Positions 1 to 5,793 of a stretch of DNA of 5,793 nucleotides are shown in pieces; the first letter of the stretch is position 1, and the number at the start of each line of letters is the position of its first letter. The notes under the pieces are model-generated. The model did not search any database. It was not told the origin of the DNA and worked only from the letters and a program-made list of their open reading frames with translations. Location: NCBI GenBank assembly GCA_028693695.1, contig JAQUUV010000057.1, forward strand, positions 4,306 to 10,098, written 5' to 3'. The stretch is from Syntrophomonas sp. GTDB taxonomy: Bacteria > Bacillota > Syntrophomonadia > Syntrophomonadales > Syntrophomonadaceae. The position numbers and the translations under genes were made by a program.

Positions 1-69
1 AAGCACGGGACGATATGTTGGTGAGTAGGAAATGAGGGAATGGTAAATGGCAGAATAAGTCGTCGTATT
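1..69. other. Downstream flank, no gene or terminator seen
   Basis: This is the 69 bases after the TGA of the large gene. On the minus strand I see no GC-rich hairpin followed by a T run and no start codon with a good ribosome binding site. The only inverted match noticed is a short GACGA/TCGTC pair about 45 bases apart, too weak and too far apart for a terminator. Whether transcription continues into a neighbouring gene cannot be judged. Confidence 0.5.
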
Positions 70-3000
70 TCAAATTGGAAATTGAACAAAAAAAGTGGTG
101 CCTATTGAACTGGTCTTTATGTCAATTCTAGCATTATGCCGTTTAGCAATACCATAGCATACCGCTAGCCCTAAGCCCGTCCCTTGTTCCTTTGTGGTAA
201 AGAAGGGTGTACCCAACTTATCCAATACTTCAGGATCTACTCCACTGCCTTGATCCTGGATTGATAAGATTACGTTTTCGCCTTCAGTAAATGTCCTAAT
301 GATAATGGTTCCACCCGGAGCCATTGCTTCCAACCCATTATGAACTAGATTAAGTATAAGCTGACGAATTTCCTTCTCGTCCAGGAGCAAATTAGGTACA
401 TGTTCCATTTCCAACTTAATACTCTTATCCTGAATTGTAGCAGTGGCAAGGATAAGTGGCAAAATATTTTTTAATATTGGATTAAGTTTTTGGGGTATTA
501 ATTCTACCAACTTATTTTTGGCCAGAGAGAGAAATTCAGTGATTATGGCATTAGCTCTATCCAGCTCTTCGATCATTAGATCTAGAAATTCTTTATCTTC
601 GCTATATTTGTCCTCAAACATTTGCAAAAAACCACGAACGGAAGTCATCGGATTCCTGATTTCGTGACCGATACTCGCTGCCATTTCGCCGACCATATTA
701 AGCCGATCCAGGCGGGCCATCTCTTGTTCCATCTTTTTGCGTTCCGTAATATCGATGCTAGCAGATAACCAACACTGCTCATTATTAATGTTTACTACCG
801 TCTGCGATATGAGAAAGACACGAATTTCACCTGACTTGGTACGGATTGTTCTTTCAACATTCCTCTTTTCATTCAACTCTCCGATCACTTCCGGCCAGTT
901 ACTTGCGTCGTCTATCCAAATATCTAAATCCGTAAAAGAATGACCGATAATCTCCTGACGGCTATACCCCATTATTTCCTCCCATTTGGCATTGACGTCA
1001 ATATATATATCTTTCTTCGGGGTACTTATTGACATCATAATCGGGCTATCATTAAAGATCTTACCGAAGCGTTCTTCTGACAAACGCAGACGCTTCAGAT
1101 TAAGCCTTTGCTCCTCCTCCACTCGTTTCCGAACGATGATTTCATGTTGAAGTTGAAGATTTTGCGTCTCTAGCTCCTTGTTGGCAGCTTCGGTTTTTTC
1201 TTTGGCTACAGCCAGTTCTGCTGTCCTTTCTTCAAGAACGGCATTGGTTTTTTGTAACTGACTGGTTCTTTCTTTTACTTTTTCTTCAAGATTAGAATAA
1301 AGGTTAGAGTTTTCTAAAGAAATAGCCGCCTGGGATGTGAATATATTCAATACCTCAATACGTTCTTGGGTAAAGGCTTCGGTTAAAAGGTCATTTTCTA
1401 AATACACTATTCCTTTTAATATATTGTGGGACAAAATAGGAAAACACATGGCTGATAAAGTAGTATTTTTAATAAAATACCTGTCCGATGAAAACTGGCT
1501 ATCTAGAACATTATCGATAATCACCGGCTCTTTGGTCCTCATCACATAACTTATAATAGAAAGTGGCAGGATGTGTTTTTTATCCATGCTATCAAGAAGA
1601 ATCTTTTGATCATCAATAATAATCTTTACTGACCTATTTACGATTTCGTAGGCATATAAAAGCCAACTATTTTCGTCTATTGTTAGAATGCACCCTCGAT
1701 TACTACCAGAGTTTTCAATAATAATTGTCATCAGCTTTTCGAGCAGCTTCTTTTTACCAATTTGACCTGAAATCGTCTGAGTTGCTTTGATAACAGCGTT
1801 TATGTCTATTGATTTGGTCAGAGCAGTAATATTTGTCGAGTTGGTTAATACAGTAGTCCCGGTGTTAAGCTCTACTAATTTCGCACTATCCATGCCAGAA
1901 AATAAAATATGAGGGTATTTTTGCTTCATTGATTCGATCTTGCCTGTGGCTCCCCAGGCTAAAAATGCCGAATAGGCCTCCTTAAGATAGAAACCAGCTA
2001 TCCTTTCTATTCCTATTTGGTAATAACGCTGCCCGGCAAGTTCACAGGCCAGGGCACAATGATATGGTCTTTTGTTTTCTTTCGCGCCAAAAATGGCTTT
2101 TTCATATAACCTAAAGGATTCATCATACTTTCCTGCCAATGCTTTTACCTCCGCATCTACAAGATAATAAAGATGCTGGAAGTTAAAAGGTGCATCCTTG
2201 GCCCTTTGATACATCCATTGCTGATTTTCTTCCAATATCTTTTTGAATGTGTTTTTTTGTTCTGATTCCTTCATTTCTTCAATAGTTTTACAAATGGAAA
2301 GCGAATGTAGGAAACGAAGGAGGGCAGCAGTATAAAATGAAGCTATATACGGCATAAGGGGGACAGCCTTCTCGGTCAGCATAAATGCCATTTTAAAATC
2401 GCCGAACAACACTGCCGACAGCGATCTATATATATAGTAATAAGCTAATCCTATAGCATTGTGTTGGACGTCTTCTACATGTTTTTCTTCATTAAAATTC
2501 TCATCATTAAAACTACCATATGTTATTGTTTCTCCTCTTAAGGCCCTTACTATTTGTTGGAAACTGACAAACGATTCCAGTCCATAGATGTTACCCATTT
2601 TACTTGCAAAGGATAATGCCGCCTCTACTTCATCCTGCATTTCTGAAACTGTATTACAGCATTCCAGGATGGCTGCCTGAGAAGTAAAAAAACTGTAACA
2701 GGAAAATTCAAATTCTCCGTTTTGCAGATTCCCTTTATAAGCTTCATGGGCATAGTAAATATCTTGTTCTATAGGTTCAAACCAATGGCATCTTACCAGA
2801 CCGTTAAAATGATACATTCTATATAATTCTGCATTAAGTCCCTCTCTCTCGACTATGTGCATTGCCTTTTTAGCCAGCATATTTCCACAGCGGAAATCAT
2901 TCTTATAGGCAATTACACCCATAAAAAAGCCCCAGGACATTTCCAGAGCTACCCCGGTTACACCATTCTCAACCATAATATTGGCATTGACCAGTGTGGC

Positions 3001-5742
3001 CCAGAATGCTGCCAACGGGTTAAAAAATTGCGCTGCAGGAACAATCCGGTTTAAAAGTTTAGCAATTGATTTACCTTTTATGTCACGAAGCATTTCCCTT
3101 TTCTCAATTTTTTCAATGCTTCCATTACGCTCATACTCACAATATTTTTCAAACTCTGCATCTACTACATCCATTAATGCATCCTGGGGGTACTTTATCC
3201 CCAATCTTTCAAGCAGCGCTACCCCTAGTACAAACCCTTCCTGGTATCGGCTGCGATTGGAAAGGCTGATTAATTGCAAGCAACAACAATCCACCAAATC
3301 TAATGGATTTTTAGATATCTTCTCAATCTTAGTATAAGTTCGATCCAATTCTTCGAACCTAGCCAGACTAAAAAGTACTAGATGATATTCATTGTATATA
3401 CGTAGCAGGAAGGAATCATTTTTCTTTAAATCTTCAGGAGAAATCTCCATAATGAGTTCCAGGTACTGTCGGGCGGTGTCATAAGCTGAAGAAAGGTTAG
3501 CACTATGGGCTGCTTTGAAAAATATTTCGATAACTTTTTCTATTTCTTGAGTTGAGACAAGGCAATCCAATGCTTTCGAATAGTGATCTGCTACCACAAA
3601 TAGATATTTTCCTTCCAGAACTTCAGTAGCTTTGTAGTATCTGGCAATGTTCAGGTGTATGGTTTTCTTAACATCTTCTGACAAGGCCTGATAGCCTGCC
3701 TGTTGAAACTTGTCATGGCAGAATTTAAACTGCATTTCTTTAAAATTATCTTCCCTATTTTCGGCAACATAAACCATTTCCTCATAGATAGCGGGCTTTA
3801 GTTCGTCATTAATTATTTCTATACCTTTTCCGGCAACTGCTGATAGCACCTTTACATCAAAATGATTTCCTATACAGGCTGCTATTTTAATCAGATCTCT
3901 CGTCGTTTCCGAAAGTGTCTCTATTTTCCCTATCAGATAATCAGCCACATTATCCGATATCTGACTGCTGCATATTCCTGTTTCATTCCAATCCCATCTC
4001 ATTTTACCCTGATCATAATAAAGTAGATCTTTATCATTACAATGTTTTAGAAATTCAATGGTATAGAACGGGTTACCCAAGGTTCTTTCATGTACTATTC
4101 CGGCGAGTTGAAGTACATCTTGCTCCGGCCTACTCACAATAGCAGATATTATATTTGCCACTGCATGAACATTAATATTTTCCAACTTGATGAATTGTAC
4201 TCTCCCATTATTCCTTCTTATTTTTTCTATAGACCTGATTAGCGGATGAGAGGAATCCACTTCATTGTCCCGGTAAGTACCAACAAACATCAAGCCTTTG
4301 ATAGTATGGTCCATAAGCAATCTTTCAAAAAGATCCAGTGACGCCATATCTGCCCAATGAACATCATCCATAAAAAAAACCACCGGATGTTCTGGTGCAG
4401 AGATAACAGCCATCAAGTTTTTAAGCGCAATCTTGAATCTGGTCTGTTCTTCTATTGGAAATATTTCCCCTAATGCTGGTTGTTCGCCTATAATCAACCC
4501 CAGCCGTGGAACTACTTCGGTTATTAACCTTCTATTTGAACCCAGAGCCTCTGATATCCGTTTTTTCCAGCGTTCTATCTCAGTCTCAGGTTCTGATAGA
4601 ATATAACTGCAAAACTGATCAATAGCTTGAAAACAAGCTGAATACGGGGTATTCCTGTTAAACTGATCATATTTACCTGAAATAAACATTCCATGCTCTT
4701 TCATAATGGGTTTATGAAGTTCATTCACCAGACTAGTTTTACCAATTCCTGAATAGCCACCAATGAGAATAAATTCTGCGCTTCCCTTACTAATGTTTTC
4801 AAATGAAGCCAGCAGCTTTTCTAAATCATACTTTCTTCCATATAGTTTTTTAGGCACCTCAAATTTATCTGAGATATCTCGGCTTCCTAACTCAAATTCT
4901 TCGACTACCCCACTATCGTCAATCTGTTCAAGACATGTGTACAAATCAAACATTATCCCTTGGGCGTTCTTATATCTATTCTCAGGCATCTTGGCCATAA
5001 GTTTAGCAATTATTCCGGAAACAGCTTTAGGAATCTCGGGATTTACTTGATGGGCTGGCCAGGGGGTCTTGGCGATGTGGCAATGTACAATCTCGGCAGG
5101 ATCGTCTGAGACAAAAGGGAGCCGTCTGCAGGCTAGTTCATATAAGGTAACCCCCAAAGAATAGAAGTCGGTCCGATAATCCACCGGGCGATTCATTCTT
5201 CCGGTTTGTTCCGGAGATATGTACGACAATGTTCCTTCTAATTTATTGGGATTAAGGGGTTGCATGGTTTCGAAAGAAAATTTAGAAGCAATGCCGAAGT
5301 CAATCAATTTAAGCACTTTATTATCCTTATTATAAACAATATTGGATGGGTTGATATCCTTATGAATGACTTGATTCTTATGAATATGATCCAAGCACTT
5401 GGTTATTTCTAATGCAATGTATAGAAATTCTCTTATTCCAATTCGACTAGTGCTTAGGTATTGGTCAAGGGATATCGCTCTAAAATCCTCAATAACCATA
5501 GAAAATCGATTTTCTACATTTAAGAATTTATAAGCTTTTACCACGTATTCGCCCTGAAGTTCTTTCAATAACTTATATTCATTCTTCAGCTTAGATAGGC
5601 TTTTCGCATCATAAAGCTCCTTATTTAGCGTTTTTATGATAACCTTTTCATTTGTTTCCTCATTAAAAGCCTTATAAATAATACTGTTTGAGGAACAATA
5701 AATGGTTTCAAAGTTTGCCAACTTTTCGGCTGCCATTATCAT
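70..5742 (-). CDS. Trifunctional Ser/Thr protein kinase / STAND-AAA ATPase / GAF-PAS sensor histidine kinase
   Basis: This is a 1890-residue cytoplasmic signalling protein; I see no signal peptide or convincing membrane segment. Domains in order, numbered from the ATG at 5742, are Ser/Thr kinase (about 10-271), AAA/STAND ATPase (300-571), TPR-like helices (601-1281), GAF (1316-1477), coiled coil (1480-1556), PAS (1555-1670), HisKA (1674-1741) and HATPase_c (1786-1890). All key catalytic motifs of both kinases and the Walker A/B motifs are present, so the protein is probably active. The length fits this large family. The start was chosen because AGGGGG lies 7 bases upstream; an in-frame TTG at 5784 and an ATG at 5736 are worse placed. 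The frame ends in TGA and is uninterrupted. From the family, it should autophosphorylate a histidine and pass phosphate to a response regulator, while the N-terminal kinase acts on Ser/Thr. Substrates and signal are not known from the sequence. Confidence 0.97.
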   Translation of the reverse strand: MIMAAEKLANFETIYCSSNSIIYKAFNEETNEKVIIKTLNKELYDAKSLSKLKNEYKLLKELQGEYVVKAYKFLNVENRFSMVIEDFRAISLDQYLSTSRIGIREFLYIALEITKCLDHIHKNQVIHKDINPSNIVYNKDNKVLKLIDFGIASKFSFETMQPLNPNKLEGTLSYISPEQTGRMNRPVDYRTDFYSLGVTLYELACRRLPFVSDDPAEIVHCHIAKTPWPAHQVNPEIPKAVSGIIAKLMAKMPENRYKNAQGIMFDLYTCLEQIDDSGVVEEFELGSRDISDKFEVPKKLYGRKYDLEKLLASFENISKGSAEFILIGGYSGIGKTSLVNELHKPIMKEHGMFISGKYDQFNRNTPYSACFQAIDQFCSYILSEPETEIERWKKRISEALGSNRRLITEVVPRLGLIIGEQPALGEIFPIEEQTRFKIALKNLMAVISAPEHPVVFFMDDVHWADMASLDLFERLLMDHTIKGLMFVGTYRDNEVDSSHPLIRSIEKIRRNNGRVQFIKLENINVHAVANIISAIVSRPEQDVLQLAGIVHERTLGNPFYTIEFLKHCNDKDLLYYDQGKMRWDWNETGICSSQISDNVADYLIGKIETLSETTRDLIKIAACIGNHFDVKVLSAVAGKGIEIINDELKPAIYEEMVYVAENREDNFKEMQFKFCHDKFQQAGYQALSEDVKKTIHLNIARYYKATEVLEGKYLFVVADHYSKALDCLVSTQEIEKVIEIFFKAAHSANLSSAYDTARQYLELIMEISPEDLKKNDSFLLRIYNEYHLVLFSLARFEELDRTYTKIEKISKNPLDLVDCCCLQLISLSNRSRYQEGFVLGVALLERLGIKYPQDALMDVVDAEFEKYCEYERNGSIEKIEKREMLRDIKGKSIAKLLNRIVPAAQFFNPLAAFWATLVNANIMVENGVTGVALEMSWGFFMGVIAYKNDFRCGNMLAKKAMHIVEREGLNAELYRMYHFNGLVRCHWFEPIEQDIYYAHEAYKGNLQNGEFEFSCYSFFTSQAAILECCNTVSEMQDEVEAALSFASKMGNIYGLESFVSFQQIVRALRGETITYGSFNDENFNEEKHVEDVQHNAIGLAYYYIYRSLSAVLFGDFKMAFMLTEKAVPLMPYIASFYTAALLRFLHSLSICKTIEEMKESEQKNTFKKILEENQQWMYQRAKDAPFNFQHLYYLVDAEVKALAGKYDESFRLYEKAIFGAKENKRPYHCALACELAGQRYYQIGIERIAGFYLKEAYSAFLAWGATGKIESMKQKYPHILFSGMDSAKLVELNTGTTVLTNSTNITALTKSIDINAVIKATQTISGQIGKKKLLEKLMTIIIENSGSNRGCILTIDENSWLLYAYEIVNRSVKIIIDDQKILLDSMDKKHILPLSIISYVMRTKEPVIIDNVLDSQFSSDRYFIKNTTLSAMCFPILSHNILKGIVYLENDLLTEAFTQERIEVLNIFTSQAAISLENSNLYSNLEEKVKERTSQLQKTNAVLEERTAELAVAKEKTEAANKELETQNLQLQHEIIVRKRVEEEQRLNLKRLRLSEERFGKIFNDSPIMMSISTPKKDIYIDVNAKWEEIMGYSRQEIIGHSFTDLDIWIDDASNWPEVIGELNEKRNVERTIRTKSGEIRVFLISQTVVNINNEQCWLSASIDITERKKMEQEMARLDRLNMVGEMAASIGHEIRNPMTSVRGFLQMFEDKYSEDKEFLDLMIEELDRANAIITEFLSLAKNKLVELIPQKLNPILKNILPLILATATIQDKSIKLEMEHVPNLLLDEKEIRQLILNLVHNGLEAMAPGGTIIIRTFTEGENVILSIQDQGSGVDPEVLDKLGTPFFTTKEQGTGLGLAVCYGIAKRHNARIDIKTSSIGTTFFVQFPI
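73..387 (-). other. Domain: HATPase_c catalytic ATP-binding domain (residues about 1786-1890)
   Basis: All ATP-binding boxes of a histidine kinase are present. The N box is LILNLVHNGLEAM with N1798 and N1802. The G1 box is DQGSGVD with D1830, G1832 and G1834. The F box is FFTTK (1847-1851). The G2 box is GTGLGL (1854-1859). The domain runs to the C-terminus, ending in FFVQFPI, the normal end of these domains. No receiver or HPt domain follows, so this is a non-hybrid histidine kinase. Confidence 0.96.
520..723 (-). other. Domain: HisKA dimerisation and phosphoacceptor (residues about 1674-1741)
   Basis: The H-box reads ASIGHEIRNPMTSVRGFL, with the phosphoacceptor histidine H1693 encoded at 664-666. 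The second helix has EELDRANAIITEFLSLAK. Both the H-box and the second helix resemble Bacillus KinA/KinE-type kinases of the Spo0A phosphorelay, which carry HEIRNPLTAIKGFLQ. The partner response regulator is not in this window. That it feeds a Spo0F/Spo0A-like phosphorelay is inference from similarity only. Confidence 0.95.
733..1080 (-). other. Domain: PAS sensor (residues about 1555-1670)
   Basis: The segment opens with ERFGKIFNDSPIMMSI and continues with VNAKWEEIMGYSRQEIIG, the classic PAS 'N..w..l.GYsreEliG' motif. It closes with a strand run ending in DITERKKME, the usual PAS-to-HisKA connector. A heme or flavin cofactor cannot be assigned: I see no LOV-type cysteine motif. PAS domains directly before HisKA normally tune kinase activity. 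Confidence 0.93.
1075..1305 (-). other. Coiled-coil signalling helix between GAF and PAS (residues about 1480-1556)
   Basis: This is roughly 75 residues of highly charged, Glu/Lys/Leu-rich sequence lacking proline and glycine. Regularly spaced leucines and alanines give a heptad-like pattern. The triplet ERT recurs 14 residues apart (about 1491 and 1505), consistent with two heptads. Such helices transmit conformational change from GAF to downstream PAS and HisKA domains within a parallel dimer. Confidence 0.85.
1312..1797 (-). other. Domain: GAF sensor (residues about 1316-1477)
   Basis: The segment follows a helix reading INAVIKATQTISGQIGKKKL, which typically leads into the GAF domain of these proteins. 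It continues with a strand around RGCILTID, a central SYVMRTKEPVIIDN segment (residues about 1398-1411) and a final LSHNILKGIVYLEN to FTSQAAISLENSNLY stretch, the usual GAF ending. GAF domains bind small molecules or mediate dimer contacts. No bilin-attachment Cys motif or other diagnostic ligand residue is evident, so the ligand cannot be named. Confidence 0.88.
1900..3942 (-). other. Domain: winged-helix-like start and long TPR-like helical region (residues about 601-1281)
   Basis: This is about 680 residues of amphipathic helices with no catalytic motif. It begins with a segment (about 597-636, containing RDLIKIAACIGNHFDVKVLS) typical of the winged-helix piece that follows the ATPase in STAND proteins. 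The rest has TPR-like helix pairs rich in Tyr, Ala and Leu, without clean 34-residue periodicity by eye. The end, around 1237-1277, contains ERIAGFYLKEAYSAFLAWGA, a segment I recognise as conserved across this kinase family just before the GAF domain. The likely role is ligand or protein sensing and scaffolding. It contains a CCC run at about 819-821 and a CC at about 1028-1029, with no recognisable metal-site spacing. Confidence 0.8.
4030..4845 (-). other. Domain: AAA_16/STAND-type ATPase (residues about 300-571)
   Basis: The module opens with LYGRKYDLEKL, the usual entry of AAA_16-like ATPases. Walker A is GYSGIGKT (about 329-336, with K335 as the phosphate-binding lysine). Walker B is FFMDDVHWAD (456-465, acidic pair D459/D460). 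The segment GTYRDNEV (488-495) sits where sensor-1 and its following arginine are found in relatives. GNPFYTIEFLK (from 556) is a conserved marker of the STAND/LuxR-MalT-like group. STAND proteins use nucleotide-dependent conformational switching to control attached effectors; here the attached effectors would be the two kinases, which is inference. Confidence 0.93.
4930..5715 (-). other. Domain: N-terminal Ser/Thr protein kinase (residues about 10-271)
   Basis: This is a Hanks-type kinase domain. Visible landmarks are the ATP-anchoring lysine K37 in VIIKTL, the helix-C glutamate E55 in KNEYKLL, the catalytic loop HKDINPSN with D129 and N134, the metal-binding DFG at 148-150, the activation-segment end SPEQ around 176-179, and the structural aspartate D192 in DFYSLG. 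The C-lobe ends with an ENRY-containing segment common in this fusion family. The catalytic loop has HKD in place of HRD, so this kinase may be of the non-RD type, which often does not depend on activation-loop phosphorylation. The glycine-rich loop is degenerate: Y15, S17 and S20 stand where the three glycines are expected. Catalysis is still likely because the Lys, Glu, Asp, Asn and DFG residues are all intact. Confidence 0.95.
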
Positions 5743-5749
5743 TACATTT

Positions 5750-5755
5750 CCCCCT
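5750..5755 (-). promoter_or_regulatory. Ribosome binding site of the large kinase gene
   Basis: The minus strand reads AGGGGG here, a close match to the anti-16S consensus, with 7 bases before the ATG at 5742-5740. This spacing is near ideal for 5742 and too long (13 bases) for the second in-frame ATG at 5736-5734, so it decides the start. It lies downstream of the alternative TTG at 5784 and cannot serve that codon. Confidence 0.85.
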
Positions 5756-5793
5756 ATTGGACTATCTGTATTGATTGTTGTCAAACATAATCC

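Noticed and set aside
1..69. Possible terminator after the gene.
   Set aside because: No compact GC-rich stem with a following T run is present on the minus strand.
443..943. Two plus-strand open frames (443-667 and 737-943).
   Set aside because: Both lie antisense to conserved histidine kinase and PAS coding sequence; their translations show no family features and their existence is explained by the codon use of the real gene.
2426..2437. Perfect 12-base palindrome CTATATATATAG, and an (AT)5 run at 1001-1010.
   Set aside because: Both sit inside coding sequence and encode Tyr/Ile stretches in frame; AT-rich DNA gives such runs by chance.
2981..3337. 118-codon open frame on the plus strand.
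   Set aside because: It lies wholly opposite the helical region of the large gene, has no recognisable domain or ribosome binding site, and looks like an antisense shadow.
5756..5784. Possible promoter on the minus strand: TTGACA (5784-5779), 17-base spacer, TCCAAT (5761-5756).
   Set aside because: The -35 match is perfect, but the -10 matches only 4 of 6 positions and lies directly against the AGGGGG. A transcript started about 7 bases after it would lack the ribosome binding site. The true promoter is probably beyond the window.
5743..5784. In-frame TTG at 5784 as the start codon, giving 1904 residues.
   Set aside because: No ribosome binding site lies in the few bases visible upstream, and a much better site serves the ATG at 5742.

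Overview
The window is almost entirely one very large minus-strand gene of 1890 codons. It runs from an ATG at 5742 down to a TGA at 70-72. It encodes a multidomain cytoplasmic signalling protein: an N-terminal Ser/Thr protein kinase, a STAND/AAA-type ATPase, a long TPR-like helical region, GAF, coiled coil, PAS, and a C-terminal histidine kinase (HisKA plus HATPase_c). This is the known 'trifunctional serine/threonine kinase / ATP-binding protein / sensor histidine kinase' architecture, related in layout to the HstK proteins of cyanobacteria. The reading frame is open throughout, with no frameshift or internal stop.

The DNA is AT-rich, the ribosome binding site is a strong purine-rich AGGGGG, and the histidine kinase core resembles the KinA/KinE sporulation kinases. 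Together these suggest a low-GC Firmicute, plausibly a spore-forming member of Clostridia or Negativicutes. This is inference from style and not a species call.

Layout on the minus strand, from 5' to 3': 5743-5793 leader with the ribosome binding site; 4930-5715 Ser/Thr kinase; 4030-4845 ATPase; 1900-3942 helical repeat region; 1312-1797 GAF; 1075-1305 coiled coil; 733-1080 PAS; 520-723 HisKA; 73-387 HATPase_c; 1-69 downstream sequence with no gene or terminator visible.

The likely logic is that the ATPase/helical module and the GAF and PAS domains sense or integrate signals and set the activity of the two kinases, which sit at opposite ends of one chain. No receiver domain or response regulator is in the window, so the phosphoryl acceptor of the histidine kinase must lie elsewhere. 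I found no second gene, RNA gene, mobile element, repeat array or CRISPR.
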